DNA from: Candidatus Saccharimonadota bacterium
GTDB lineage: Bacteria > Patescibacteriota > Saccharimonadia > Saccharimonadales > UBA4665
Direction: 5' to 3'
DNA: 64,000 nucleotides
NCBI GenBank assembly: GCA_003153395.1
Contig: PLYP01000005.1
Location: forward strand, 85,701 to 149,700
The translations under genes and the position numbers were made by a program. Of this stretch, positions 51,776-61,850 are shown one piece after another. The stretch's first letter is position 1. Every line of letters starts with the position of its first letter. The notes beneath the pieces were generated by a model. It saw only the letters and a list, made by a program, of their open reading frames with translations, was not told the origin of the DNA and did no database searches.

Positions 51776-53566
51776 TTACCTGTGTGCAAAATAAATGAAA
51801 GTTACAACTATCGCCAAAATTATAATTATTGCGGTTAGAAGCTTATCTATAACTTCGTGTTTATGGATGGCATGAACTTGCATACCGTCTCTAGTCTTTG
51901 CTGTCATCATTTCATTTCCAGTTGAAGGAACACTAGCTTCTGCTTTTAGCATGAGTTGTTTAAACGCTGAACTGCTAGCTTCGGGCTCCAAAATACTTGA
52001 ACTGCCGGAGCTGCTAGATCCTAGAGCCATATCCCTTAGCGCCGGGTCTCTTTCAAAGTCTATCTCTTTCTCTACAATTTCTTTTCTTAGAGCTTTCTGT
52101 AAGTCGCCGCCGTTAAAGTGTTCGTTGACTAGTCTTCTCAGCCCTTTTTCACCAATTAAATGAGTTTCGTATATTTTCCTTAAGGTACTGCCGCCAACTA
52201 TTATTTTTTCACTTATCTTAAGTAGCTCTGGACGGCTAATAGTTTCAATGCGTTTCTTACTTAAATGTTCTAGTACTTCCTGTCTTGTGGGTTCGTTCTG
52301 TTTACTTTGCTCTACCCTGCCGCTAGAAGATTTATGTAACGACTCCGCGGCAATAACAACGTGGCCAATCCTTTCTCCTACGTTCTGGAGTCCGTGTAGC
52401 TGGTTTGCTTCGGGGGCTTTGTGACGACGGCCAGTAGCGACTGTTTCTTGTTGTAACTTCATTGCCTGAATACTATTTAGCACGTATTCCTTGCCCCGGT
52501 CCTTAGGTTTCGATTTTTCGTAACGAAGCAGTTTATTAGCAAGGGACTTTTCTCTGGCGGCTTCTCGTATTTTAAGTTCCTTTGCCTTAAGCTGCCAGCC
52601 AAGATCCTCAACCTGTTTTTCAAGCTTCTTTTGAATTGGTAATAATTTCTTTTCGGTTTTAATTCTACCCCGGCGTCTTCCAATTAAATAGCCGATGGTG
52701 CTACCAAATAAGGCCATAGTTGCCGGATGAGCCTGTTCCCTGCCAGCAATAATGTTGGGAGTATTCGCCGCGGCGTTTGGGTTAGTGGCTGGCGCTAAGT
52801 TAGCATTCACTCCCCCCGGCTGATTGTTGTTCGGCCCATTTGGTCCCATGCCACCGAAAGCAGTTGGTGGCATTCCGCGTCCTCCACCGCCAGCTCCTCC
52901 GCTATTTGATGATGGCGCCCAGTTAGAGGAAGAACCAGTACTAGAAGCTGCTCCACCGCCGCTACTGCCCGTGCTATTACTGCTAATGGTACCGCTATTA
53001 AGCCAAACCTCGTCTTCGTGAGTAAAGTCGTGGATGCCGTCTTGCTCAGTGTTTAGATCGGTTATTACGGATTCTTCTGCTCTATCTTCATTTCTTAATA
53101 AGTCATCCGGATTAAACTGCTCTATTTCTTCTTCGCTAATACCAAGATTTTCTAGAACTTCACTAAGTGCAATATCTGAGTCAAGACCTTCTTCGATTAT
53201 TTTTGAATCGAAATCGTTTAGGGCTTCACCCTCAATATCTTTACCACCCGTTTCGCCGCGTTCTCGCCTTGCTTCCCTTCGATAGCGAGATTCAATTTCT
53301 AGCTTTTCCTCACTAGTAATTACATCTTCCGGGCTATTTTCTTTAGCTTTTTCATTTTCGGCCTTGTATTTTTGCTCGCTTCGAAATAATTTAAATTCCG
53401 CCTCTGGATTTTTCTCCCAGGGCAGTACAATTTTTTTAGTAGGGGACTGAGCTTCTACTTCCTTAGTAAGAACTTTGGAAGCAACCTTTCTAGATTTCTT
53501 TTTACTTTTATCCGGGTCAGATTCATTTCCAGAACCTTTATCTAGAGTGCTTTCCAGAGTATTCAT
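51776..53566 (-). CDS. Large tail-anchored protein of unknown function
   Basis: 596 residues. The N-terminal ~190 are highly charged (Lys/Glu-rich, disordered). A Gly/Ser/Asn/Pro-rich linker follows at about 190-275 (SSGGGAASSTGSSSNWAPSS). A coiled coil at about 305-355 precedes helical sequence with a winged-helix-like stretch near 420-480. A single membrane segment at the very C-terminus (AIIIILAIVVTFIYFAHR) tail-anchors the protein with the bulk in the cytoplasm. No family recognised; a structural or division role is guesswork. Confidence 0.7.
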   Translation of the reverse strand: MNTLESTLDKGSGNESDPDKSKKKSRKVASKVLTKEVEAQSPTKKIVLPWEKNPEAEFKLFRSEQKYKAENEKAKENSPEDVITSEEKLEIESRYRREARRERGETGGKDIEGEALNDFDSKIIEEGLDSDIALSEVLENLGISEEEIEQFNPDDLLRNEDRAEESVITDLNTEQDGIHDFTHEDEVWLNSGTISSNSTGSSGGGAASSTGSSSNWAPSSNSGGAGGGGRGMPPTAFGGMGPNGPNNNQPGGVNANLAPATNPNAAANTPNIIAGREQAHPATMALFGSTIGYLIGRRRGRIKTEKKLLPIQKKLEKQVEDLGWQLKAKELKIREAAREKSLANKLLRYEKSKPKDRGKEYVLNSIQAMKLQQETVATGRRHKAPEANQLHGLQNVGERIGHVVIAAESLHKSSSGRVEQSKQNEPTRQEVLEHLSKKRIETISRPELLKISEKIIVGGSTLRKIYETHLIGEKGLRRLVNEHFNGGDLQKALRKEIVEKEIDFERDPALRDMALGSSSSGSSSILEPEASSSAFKQLMLKAEASVPSTGNEMMTAKTRDGMQVHAIHKHEVIDKLLTAIIIILAIVVTFIYFAHR

Positions 53567-53788
53567 GTGTTTTTAGGAGACTACCATTTTATTTGCGTTA
53601 TAGAATACTATAGTATACTATTTTAAGTACTATTTAGCAATTTAATATGGAGGCAGCAAAGAAATGATTCTTCCTACATTTACTAGACCAGTCATGCTCG
53701 CCTCACAGGCTTGCTAACTCTCGTCTTTAACTAAATAAATTTTACTAACTTTAACTATAATTAAACACACTACTGGAGAGAGTGTGAC

Positions 53789-55579
53789 ATGAAAACCTAT
53801 AAACCATCCTCAACTACGCTCAATACACTTCGCATAGATTGGAAGTACACTAGACGCTACCGTGCAGAATTTCTGGCTGGTACTCTTGGTGGCGTATTAG
53901 CTGTAATTACTCAAAATATGATTCCTCCACTTTTGGTAGCTAAAATATTTGCTAAGTTACAAATCGCTTATACGCATCACGAGAAACTACAGTTTAAGAG
54001 TTTTCTTCCGTATTTCTTCTGGTTCGCAATCTCGATGCTAATCGGAGTTGTTTGCTGGCGCTTACAATCCTACTACGTCTGGCGTTTTGAAGTTAAGGTT
54101 CGCCGCGATATGTCAAACGATATATACGATCATCTGCAGTCCCAAAGCCAGAGTTTTCATGCTGACCGGTTCGGTGGTTCATTAGTATCACAGACTAATA
54201 AATTTGTTAGTGCCTACGAGCGACTAATGGACGATTTCATCTGGAATATTGTACCTAGCCTAGTAACTATATTTGTGGCTATTGGCGTACTTTTGTTTAT
54301 TGCTGCGCAATATGCAGTAGTGCTGCTGCTAATCGTTATTTTATACATACTAATAATGTCTAGAAGAATAAAACACCAGCTGCCGTTCAATACTCATGTC
54401 GCAGAGCTGGAAAGCAGGCAGACCGGAGCTCTGGCCGATGCCATAACTAATATTAGTACCATTCGGGCCTTTGCCGGGGAGAAGTATGAATCCAAGAGGT
54501 TCCAAGGTGTTAGCGGTACACTATATAACGCAAATAAGGTCTTAACTCTGGAAATATTTAAATCAGAGGCACTTAGTCACCTTCAAACTAACAGTTTTCA
54601 AATAATTGCCCTACTGGCGGGACTAATAGCCATTACTTCCTATGGTACGAGCGCTAGCCTACTTTATTTGCTTCTAAGCTATACCCAGAACATTACTAAT
54701 CAGCTGTGGCAGTTCAGCCGATTGATTCGTAATGTCAACCGAAGCCTTGGTGATTCCGTAGAAATGACCGAAATACTTCATATTAAGCCCGACATAAAAG
54801 ATCCTGAGAATCCTGAGAAAATTAAGATGTTTAGAGGCGAAATCACATTTAAGGATGTAGTGTTTTCTTACCCAGAAAATAGTAGCGCTAAGCTGTTTGA
54901 CGAACTTAGCCTGAAAATTAAGCCGGGTGAAAAAGTAGGATTAGTTGGTCCGAGCGGCGGTGGTAAAACGACTATAACCCGGCTAATACTTCGGTTCATG
55001 GATATAGAAGGCGGTCAGATCCGTATCGATGGACAAAATATAGCCAGCGTTAAACAATCTGACTTAAGGTCTAGGATTGCTTATGTATCTCAGGAACCTA
55101 TCCTATTTCACAGATCGTTGGCTGAAAATATAGCCTACGGTGATAAAAATGCCGATCAGGCTGTTATTGAAGCTGTCTCAAAAATGGCCAATGCTCATGA
55201 GTTCATTAAGCAGCTACCAAAAGGCTATAAGACAATGGTTGGGGAGCGCGGAGTTAAATTAAGTGGTGGCCAGCGGCAAAGAGTGGCTATAGCTAGAGCT
55301 ATGCTTAAAAATGCGCCAATACTGGTGTTGGACGAGGCTACTTCCGCTCTTGATTCAGAAAGCGAAGTACTTATTCAGGAAGCGCTTTGGAAGCTAATGG
55401 AAAATAGGACAGCCCTAGTTATTGCTCATAGGCTTAGTACTATCCAAAAAATGGACCGCATAATTGTGCTGGAAGAGGGACAAGTTGTAGAGCAAGGGTC
55501 ACATAAAGAACTACTTCGTAATGACGGCACATATGCCAAGTTGTGGAACCACCAATCAGGCGGCTTTATAGAGGACTAG
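53789..55579 (+). CDS. ABC exporter (fused membrane and ATPase domains)
   Basis: 596-residue half-transporter of the MsbA/MDR type. The N-terminal membrane domain with about six TM segments (20-320) is followed by the ATPase: Walker A GPSGGGKTTI (about 391-400), signature LSGGQRQR (about 493-500), Walker B ILVLDEATSALDSE, and the switch His in IAHRLS. It probably works as a homodimer exporting lipids, peptides or drugs. The ATG has GGAGAG upstream. It overlaps the convergent L25 gene by 4 bases. Confidence 0.93.
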   Translation: MKTYKPSSTTLNTLRIDWKYTRRYRAEFLAGTLGGVLAVITQNMIPPLLVAKIFAKLQIAYTHHEKLQFKSFLPYFFWFAISMLIGVVCWRLQSYYVWRFEVKVRRDMSNDIYDHLQSQSQSFHADRFGGSLVSQTNKFVSAYERLMDDFIWNIVPSLVTIFVAIGVLLFIAAQYAVVLLLIVILYILIMSRRIKHQLPFNTHVAELESRQTGALADAITNISTIRAFAGEKYESKRFQGVSGTLYNANKVLTLEIFKSEALSHLQTNSFQIIALLAGLIAITSYGTSASLLYLLLSYTQNITNQLWQFSRLIRNVNRSLGDSVEMTEILHIKPDIKDPENPEKIKMFRGEITFKDVVFSYPENSSAKLFDELSLKIKPGEKVGLVGPSGGGKTTITRLILRFMDIEGGQIRIDGQNIASVKQSDLRSRIAYVSQEPILFHRSLAENIAYGDKNADQAVIEAVSKMANAHEFIKQLPKGYKTMVGERGVKLSGGQRQRVAIARAMLKNAPILVLDEATSALDSESEVLIQEALWKLMENRTALVIAHRLSTIQKMDRIIVLEEGQVVEQGSHKELLRNDGTYAKLWNHQSGGFIED

Positions 55580-56337
55580 CTTTTGCTGTCTTCTTTTGAC
55601 GGTTCAACGGAAGATGGCTTAGGTTCTTGCTGACCGTGGCCGCCAGGCTGATTTTCAGGTTGCTGGCCAGTGTCCTCTTCTTCTGCACTACCTTCTTCAG
55701 ATTCAACTTCTGCTTCATCACCCGGCTCTGCTGTTCCGCCGGCGGCATCATTAGCGGCAGCCAGGGCACTAGGTTCGTAAACTGTTGCTACGGCATGTTC
55801 TGCTTCAGTTAAAAGTTCAACGCCTTCTGGAATTAGAATTTCTGATACTGTTACATGGTCGCCAATTTCAACTAGCTTTTCAGCGTCGTATTCCAGGAAG
55901 TCTGGAAGTTTTGTAGCTAGAGCGCGCACCTGAACTGTTTCAAGTTGAGACAGCACAATTAATCCTGATCTCTCAGCTGGAGATGCTTCATTATCTTCAT
56001 TGTATTTAGGTCTAATTGGTATATCTGCTTCAACTTTTTGATTACTGTCGACAGCATTGAATACAATATGAGTCAGGTCATGCTTTTTAGGATCAAAAGC
56101 AGCATCCTTAATTAGGGCTACATAATTCTGTTTACCGGTAGTAAGTTCTACAGGATGGTGCTTGCCGGCTTGGCGCCAGACTTTGAGCATCTTTATGCCG
56201 TCACCTTGTACGTGAACCGAAGGTTTACCATGGTCATGTATTACGGCAGGAACAATTCCCTCCCTACGTAAATGCCTGACGGCTTTTCCGAGTACTTTTC
56301 GATCTTCTAGGGTTATAGAAATTGAATCATTTGACAT
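55576..56337 (-). CDS. rplY: 50S ribosomal protein L25 (CTC form)
   Basis: 253-residue L25/TL5/CTC family protein binding 5S rRNA. The N-terminal domain (LEDRKVLGKAVRHLRREGIVPAVIHDHG ... HHPVELTTGKQNYVALIKD) is canonical, and a C-terminal beta domain (about 100-190) is followed by a long Glu/Gly/Pro-rich disordered tail (about 200-253), as in other CTC forms. Its 3' end overlaps the ABC exporter by 4 bases on the opposite strand. Confidence 0.93.
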   Translation of the reverse strand: MSNDSISITLEDRKVLGKAVRHLRREGIVPAVIHDHGKPSVHVQGDGIKMLKVWRQAGKHHPVELTTGKQNYVALIKDAAFDPKKHDLTHIVFNAVDSNQKVEADIPIRPKYNEDNEASPAERSGLIVLSQLETVQVRALATKLPDFLEYDAEKLVEIGDHVTVSEILIPEGVELLTEAEHAVATVYEPSALAAANDAAGGTAEPGDEAEVESEEGSAEEEDTGQQPENQPGGHGQQEPKPSSVEPSKEDSKS

Positions 56338-56432
56338 ATTAGGCTGTTATTTCTCCATTAGACATTTGAATAGATAATAATTATAACAGATTAAACTGGA
56401 CTCTGCACAGGTTTAGCTTTAAGCTAATTAAA

Positions 56433-57050
56433 GTGTTTAATATAAATAACATCATTCAGACCGGAGGACTGCTGCTTATTGCGGCCGTTATATTCGGTGA
56501 GTCTGGCATGTTTATTGGCTTTTTCTTCCCTGGAGATACCCTGCTTCTTAGCGCTGGAGTGTTCGCGGCAGCCGGTAAATTAAGTCTGGTTTCGCTAATT
56601 CCCGTAATTGCCATTGCCGCAATACTAGGAGACAACACCGGCTATCATATAGGGAAAAGATACGGTCGACGTTTATTTAAGAAGCCAGATGGACTCGTGT
56701 TCAGACAGGAATATGTAGCGCGAGCTGAAAAATTTTATGAAAAATACGGCAGCAAGGCCATGCTGCTTGCCCATTTTGTTCCTGTTGTAAGAACTTTTGC
56801 TCCGGCTGTAGCGGGTGTCGGAAAAATGAATTATAAGCAGTTCGTATTATTTGACGCGGTAGGCGACACGGCATGGGCAATTATAGTTACTCTTATTGGT
56901 TATTGGTTCGGCACTAAGATCCATAATCTAGATCACTATATACTTCTTGCTGTTGTTGCCGTGATGGTGATTACTCTAGGCCCAACTTTATATCATGTCA
57001 CTAAAGCTTTGAATGAAAAACGTTCAAAGGATAAGACCAAATCTAGCTAA
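56433..57050 (+). CDS. DedA family membrane protein
   Basis: 205 residues, DedA/SNARE-associated fold. GESGMFIGFFFPGDTLLLSAGVFAA (about 22-46) and GDNTGYHIGKRYGRRLF are family hallmarks; FVPVVRTFAPAVAGVGKMNYKQFVLFDAVGDTAWA continues it. DedA proteins act as phospholipid flippases (e.g. undecaprenyl phosphate or phosphatidylethanolamine recycling) and depend on proton motive force. The start is GTG 56433, as no ATG precedes the conserved region. Divergent from L25. Confidence 0.92.
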   Translation: MFNINNIIQTGGLLLIAAVIFGESGMFIGFFFPGDTLLLSAGVFAAAGKLSLVSLIPVIAIAAILGDNTGYHIGKRYGRRLFKKPDGLVFRQEYVARAEKFYEKYGSKAMLLAHFVPVVRTFAPAVAGVGKMNYKQFVLFDAVGDTAWAIIVTLIGYWFGTKIHNLDHYILLAVVAVMVITLGPTLYHVTKALNEKRSKDKTKSS

Positions 57051-57056
57051 AATTGG

Positions 57057-57644
57057 TTAAGCTACTTTTCTAAGGACAGACACTTCTCCTAAAAGTACCT
57101 CTCTATAAACTCCCCCGCCAATTATTCCTCTCACCGTTTCTGGCCTGACTAAACTACCTAGATCATATCCCATGTCTATTTCGCCGTCATAAACTTGCCT
57201 AGCAAACTCTTCTCCTCTAGATAACCTAGCTGGTTGTCCGTCTTCTCTAACAAGCGATTCAAGCATTCTGGCGTAGTCGTCATATGTAGTTCTATGTGGC
57301 ATATAGGCCTGGCTTTTAGCTATATCTGACAGATTAGGTTCGTACCGAGTTACTGCTTGATCTACCCGCAAATACAGGTCCTTGGCGGGAATATTCCATA
57401 ATTGGTACGGCATTAAACCGAAAGTTCGTCCCTTAATACTGTAAGGAGGCAGCTGCATAAGGGCATGCCCTAAAAAGACAACTCCCAGTCTTAACTGATC
57501 TGCTATGGGACAAGGTTTGCCTGGTTCGGAACTTTGAATAGCCAGTACGTGAGCTAAAGCGTTGGCACCAAGTCGCTTCTCAAGATCGTCTACTATTGTT
57601 TCAGTACTTGGTTTTGGTTTTATTTCTCTCATTTTACTTTTCAT
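57057..57644 (-). CDS. Hypothetical soluble protein
   Basis: 195 residues, no family recognised. The N-terminus is basic (KSKMREIKPKPS), and the body is helical with a few conserved-looking aromatic patches (PPYSIKGRTFGLMPYQLWNIPAKDLYL). There is no membrane segment. It follows uvrA with a 4-base gap on the same strand and may be co-transcribed, which would put it in the repair transcription unit, though nothing in the sequence links it to repair. Confidence 0.6.
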   Translation of the reverse strand: MKSKMREIKPKPSTETIVDDLEKRLGANALAHVLAIQSSEPGKPCPIADQLRLGVVFLGHALMQLPPYSIKGRTFGLMPYQLWNIPAKDLYLRVDQAVTRYEPNLSDIAKSQAYMPHRTTYDDYARMLESLVREDGQPARLSRGEEFARQVYDGEIDMGYDLGSLVRPETVRGIIGGGVYREVLLGEVSVLRKVA

Positions 57645-57648
57645 AATA

Positions 57649-60486
57649 TTAAAATATCTGCTTCAAATACTGACCCGTGTAACTTTTTTTAACTTTACTT
57701 ACTTGCTCGGGAGTACCTTCAGCAACTATTTCACCACCGGCATTACCGCCTTCTGGTCCCATATCTATTAACCAGTCGGCATTTTTAATTACATCTAGGT
57801 TATGTTCAATAACTACCATGCTATTACCGGCATCAACTAGGGCGTGTAGCATATTAAGTAGCTTATCCACGTCGGCCATATGAAGTCCCGTAGTCGGCTC
57901 GTCTAAGATATATAACGTCCGTCCGGTTGGGCGTCGACTCAGTTCAGTGCTGAGTTTTATTCTTTGGGCCTCTCCGCCGCTCAAAGTTGTGGCAGACTGA
58001 CCGAGGGCAATGTATCCAAGACCAACATCTACTAAAGTTTGTAGCTTACGGGATATTACAGGTATATTTTGAAAGAATTCTAAGGCCTGTTCGCAGGTCA
58101 TAGCAAGCACATCAGCAATAGTTTTACCTTTGTAATGTATTTCTAGTGCCTCACGATTATACCTTTGTCCGTGACAGACTTCACAAGGAACATATACATC
58201 AGGAAGAAAGTGCATCTCTATCTTAATAATACCGTCACCAGCACAGTTTTCGCATCTTCCGCCCTTAACATTAAAACTGAACCTTCCGGCGCTATAGCCA
58301 CGAAGCTTAGCTTCTGGCAGCGAAGCGTAAAGTTCCCTTATTGGCGTGAATAATCCTGTGTAGGTTGCCGGGTTGGACCGCGGAGTTCGCCCAATTGGTG
58401 ACTGATCAATAATGATTGCTTTATCTAGTTGTTTGATACCGATTATATCCTCGTGCCTGCCCGGTACAGTGCTTGCCCTGTGAAGTCTGGCCTGAAGCTC
58501 TTTAGCTAAGATGTCGTTTATTAAACTCGATTTCCCTGAACCGCTGACGCCACTAACGACAACTAACTTGCCCAGTGGTATATCGACGTCTACGTTCTTA
58601 AGATTATTTTCCTTGGCACCTTTTATACTTAGAATCTTACCGTTGCCACTCCGCCTTTTTTTAGGAATCTTAATTTTCTTATCGCCCATAAGATACTGTG
58701 CAGTAATACTTGTCTTAACTTTTGCCACTTCATCCGGATGACCGGCCGCTACTATATGACCACCATGTATTCCCGCTCCTGGTCCAATATCTAAAAGATA
58801 ATCGGCAGACCTTATTGTTTCCTCGTCGTGTTCTACGACAATGACGGTATTACCTAAAGATTTAAGATGTTTAAGCGTAGCGATCAGGCGAGCGTTATCC
58901 CTTTGATGTAAACCAATGCTTGGCTCATCTAGTACATATAAAACACCCATAAGTCCTGACCCTATTTGGGTCGCCAGACGAATCCGCTGGGCTTCGCCGC
59001 CGCTAAGCGTATTGGCGCTTCTAAGCAAGTTAAGGTAGTTTAGGCCGACATCATTTAGAAACTGCAAACGAGCGGTTATTTCCTTTAGTATAAGCTCGGA
59101 TATTTTAGTTTCTTTTTCGTTTAGCGCTAGACCTTTAAACCAGCCTAGAGCGTCGTCAATAGACAGCCTGCAGACCTCCATGATTGAAGCTTTCTCAATA
59201 GTTATTGCCAGCACTTCAGGTTTTAGCCTTTGACCACCGCAGGCATGACAAGGCTTTTCTTGCATAAAGCGTTCAATGTCTCTTCTTACAAAATCACTGT
59301 CAGTTTCATTATGACGTCTTTCTAGGTTATTAATAACGCCCTCGTAAGTAGTCTCGAAACTTCTGCCGAGCCCTAAAGAAATCTTGTACTTTTCGCTGCC
59401 CGTGCCATACATTATTAATTTTATCTGCTGCTCCGTTAACTCACCTGTAGGTACATGAAGACTGAATCCATATTTATCTGCCACAGCCTGCAGTTTTTTC
59501 ATATACCAGTTGTCGACATTTATGCGGTTGTATGGACGAATTGCTCCCTCAGCAATTGTAAGCCTGCCGTTTGGTATAACCAGCTCCGGATCAACTTCTA
59601 GCCTGCTGCCAAGCCCGGTGCAAACCGGACAGGCGCCATGTGGGCTATTAAAGCTAAATGTTCTAGGTTCCAGCTCTGGAATAGATATTTCAGGATGTTT
59701 TGCGCAGGCGTACATTAAGCTGTAAGTCCAAGTCTTTTCACTACCTGCGTCAAGTATTACTACCTTACCTTCCGCTACGTCCAGGGATTGCTCAACGGAT
59801 TGAACGAGCCGACTACGGCTTTCTTCATTATTAACTAGTCTATCGATAACGACTTCTATTCTGTGCCGATAGGCCTTATCTAGCTCCGGAAATTCGTCCA
59901 AGGCATAGACGACTCCGTCTACTCTTACTCGTGCGAATCCGGCTCTCATATATTGTTCGGGAATATGTTCAAAGGCACCCTTCTTATCTACAACGATAGG
60001 AGCCAGTATCATAAGGCGCATGTTTTCGGTGGTAGCTACAATCTGATCTATAATTCCAGTACTGGTTTGCCTAACTACCGGATTGCCGTCTATCGGGCAA
60101 TGTGGCACGCCTATCCTGGCGTATAAAAGACGTAAGTAATCATAAATTTCCGTGACCGTAGCAACGGTAGAGCGAGGGTTTCTAGATGTGGATTTCTGGT
60201 CAATTGATATTGCGGGAGAAAGGCCATCTATTTGGTCGACATCTGGCTTTTCCATTAGTCCCAAGAACTGCCGGGCATAGGAGCTTAGGGATTCAACGTA
60301 CCTTCTTTGACCTTCGGCATAAATAGTATCAAAAGCCAGGCTGGATTTACCTGATCCGCTTAGACCAGTTATTACTACCAATTGATCCCGGGGTATTACT
60401 ACATCTATGTTTTTAAGATTATGTTCCCGCGCACCTTTAATTACTATTTGATCGGACACCGAATTCTCCCCTATGAAGGTGCTCAA
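57649..60486 (-). CDS. uvrA: Excinuclease ABC subunit A
   Basis: 945-residue DNA damage-recognition ATPase of nucleotide excision repair. It has two ABC modules: Walker A GLSGSGKSS (about 39-47) with signature LSGGEAQRIRLA, and GVSGSGKSS (about 645-653) with LSGGEAQRIKLS. Zinc-finger cysteines occur in HGACPVCTGLGS and GGRCENCAGDG ... CEVCHG. The start MSTFIGENSVSDQIVIKGAREHNLKNI gives the family's normal N-terminus. uvrC is also in the window; uvrB is not. Confidence 0.97.
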   Translation of the reverse strand: MSTFIGENSVSDQIVIKGAREHNLKNIDVVIPRDQLVVITGLSGSGKSSLAFDTIYAEGQRRYVESLSSYARQFLGLMEKPDVDQIDGLSPAISIDQKSTSRNPRSTVATVTEIYDYLRLLYARIGVPHCPIDGNPVVRQTSTGIIDQIVATTENMRLMILAPIVVDKKGAFEHIPEQYMRAGFARVRVDGVVYALDEFPELDKAYRHRIEVVIDRLVNNEESRSRLVQSVEQSLDVAEGKVVILDAGSEKTWTYSLMYACAKHPEISIPELEPRTFSFNSPHGACPVCTGLGSRLEVDPELVIPNGRLTIAEGAIRPYNRINVDNWYMKKLQAVADKYGFSLHVPTGELTEQQIKLIMYGTGSEKYKISLGLGRSFETTYEGVINNLERRHNETDSDFVRRDIERFMQEKPCHACGGQRLKPEVLAITIEKASIMEVCRLSIDDALGWFKGLALNEKETKISELILKEITARLQFLNDVGLNYLNLLRSANTLSGGEAQRIRLATQIGSGLMGVLYVLDEPSIGLHQRDNARLIATLKHLKSLGNTVIVVEHDEETIRSADYLLDIGPGAGIHGGHIVAAGHPDEVAKVKTSITAQYLMGDKKIKIPKKRRSGNGKILSIKGAKENNLKNVDVDIPLGKLVVVSGVSGSGKSSLINDILAKELQARLHRASTVPGRHEDIIGIKQLDKAIIIDQSPIGRTPRSNPATYTGLFTPIRELYASLPEAKLRGYSAGRFSFNVKGGRCENCAGDGIIKIEMHFLPDVYVPCEVCHGQRYNREALEIHYKGKTIADVLAMTCEQALEFFQNIPVISRKLQTLVDVGLGYIALGQSATTLSGGEAQRIKLSTELSRRPTGRTLYILDEPTTGLHMADVDKLLNMLHALVDAGNSMVVIEHNLDVIKNADWLIDMGPEGGNAGGEIVAEGTPEQVSKVKKSYTGQYLKQIF

Positions 60487-60573
60487 TTATACACGAAATA
60501 GAAGTAAAAATCGAGAGTACAAAGGCAACTATATTTATAAAAAGCGTTAAATAAGGCTGTATTTTCGTTTTTA

Positions 60574-61338
60574 CTATAGTTGGGGCAAATTAAGTCTAGC
60601 TATTCTTATCTTCTCTAAAATACTACGGTATGTCGGGTCATATGGACCGCGGTAGTTGCTGGCCATCCAGTGAATTGCTAAATCTATATCCCCTACAAGT
60701 TTGTTTGGGTCTTCGGCTGAAGGTTGCAGAGGAAAATCTGGTTGGTTAGCAATAGCTCTTACTAAGCTTCCAAATGAGTCTGCTGCCCCAGATCCGAAGT
60801 AGTTAATAAAATCTTCTTCGGTTAATGTTGATTCAACAGTAGGCCTTGGTAAATTTAGCGCCTCAGCAACTACTACGTGCGAAAATTCAACTAAATGATT
60901 AAGTGTCAGATCAAGTTCTTGAGTAGTGCGCAATCTTGCTGACTCGGGCATGAAAAGGCGCGCCAGTGGAACATATAACAGGCCCTGGCCTTCCTGGACG
61001 TCAAAAGGAGGTATATGGTCTCGACGGACTAGATAAACAGCTGATACAACATCGATATTCTCTATAACATTTCCGGGGCTTAACTTTGTTTCTTCGTAAT
61101 TAAGTACCGTAAGTAATTCCAGCTCATTAGGATCAACTTGCAATCTAGTCTCTTCAAGCAATTCACGCGCTGCAGCTTCAGGAGGTGTCTCATCGTCGTG
61201 CCGACCGCCGCCCCATAAACTTACGGCTCCTGGTTGAATAATGTCCGGTCTTTCATCTCTTAGCTGAAGCAGCCACTGTTGATCTGAGCGAAGTAAAACA
61301 GCGGCATGTGTTACCTCCGGAGTATGGTGTAAATTCAT
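60574..61338 (-). CDS. NUDIX-domain protein with a C-terminal extension
   Basis: 254 residues. The N-terminal NUDIX domain contains GGGRHDDETPPEAAARELLEETRLQV (about 45-70), a complete Nudix box. The C-terminal ~120 residues form a helical extension not typical of small NUDIX enzymes and unknown to me. It probably hydrolyses a nucleotide-linked substrate; the substrate is undetermined. It is encoded alone on the minus strand between uvrA and the promoter at 61453. Confidence 0.82.
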   Translation of the reverse strand: MNLHHTPEVTHAAVLLRSDQQWLLQLRDERPDIIQPGAVSLWGGGRHDDETPPEAAARELLEETRLQVDPNELELLTVLNYEETKLSPGNVIENIDVVSAVYLVRRDHIPPFDVQEGQGLLYVPLARLFMPESARLRTTQELDLTLNHLVEFSHVVVAEALNLPRPTVESTLTEEDFINYFGSGAADSFGSLVRAIANQPDFPLQPSAEDPNKLVGDIDLAIHWMASNYRGPYDPTYRSILEKIRIARLNLPQL

Positions 61339-61452
61339 AGACTGAGGTTATTGTGTAATCGATTTGAATGCAAGCATAAGAGTCTTATGGCGTCCGCCCT
61401 ATCTTGTTAGTTATTACATGCTAATTAAACATAAGCTCTTAATAAAATATAG

Positions 61453-61480
61453 TTGACATATTAGCAATTAGGTGTATAAT
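61453..61480 (+). promoter_or_regulatory. Predicted sigma-70 promoter, near-leaderless
   Basis: TTGACA (61453-61458), 16-nt spacer, TATAAT (61475-61480); both hexamers perfect. Transcription would begin near 61487, only about 7 bases before the first GTG (61494). Confidence 0.72.
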
Positions 61481-61493
61481 TCCGGCTACATAA

Positions 61494-61850
61494 GTGATTA
61501 AGCAAGGGGCACCAGTGTACGATTTAATTGTCGGCGGTTATCTACCGGGCACAAATATTCAAATATCCCTCGTCGCCTGGATGGCGATATCTACGCTGCT
61601 GTTTGGTATCTTTTCTATAGCTTGGCTGGAGTATAAAAATCGGCAGGTTAATGAACCTAAGTTTCCACAGCGTATAGTTTTTAATGCCAGTGAATTACAC
61701 TACCGAATCACCCCGCAGGATAAACAGCTTCCCCGTATAATTTCAACTCTTCAAGAAGATATTGCTGGGATTTACTCAGCTTTCCTTGAGCAAGTTCACC
61801 TAGTCTTAAAAAATATCCATTCAAACGGCTGGCTTCAGCCCCGTCAGTAA
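61494..61850 (+). CDS. Single-TM hypothetical protein overlapping exonuclease I
   Basis: 118 residues from GTG 61494, or about 111 from GTG 61515, which has an AAGGGG-like sequence upstream. One membrane segment (about 22-44, QISLVAWMAISTLLFGIFSIAWLEY) is followed by a soluble tail with EDIAGIYSAFLEQVHLVL. Its last 143 bases overlap the 3' end of exonuclease I on the opposite strand. The strong promoter and TM segment argue it is real; only the overlap raises doubt. Confidence 0.6.
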   Translation: MIKQGAPVYDLIVGGYLPGTNIQISLVAWMAISTLLFGIFSIAWLEYKNRQVNEPKFPQRIVFNASELHYRITPQDKQLPRIISTLQEDIAGIYSAFLEQVHLVLKNIHSNGWLQPRQ

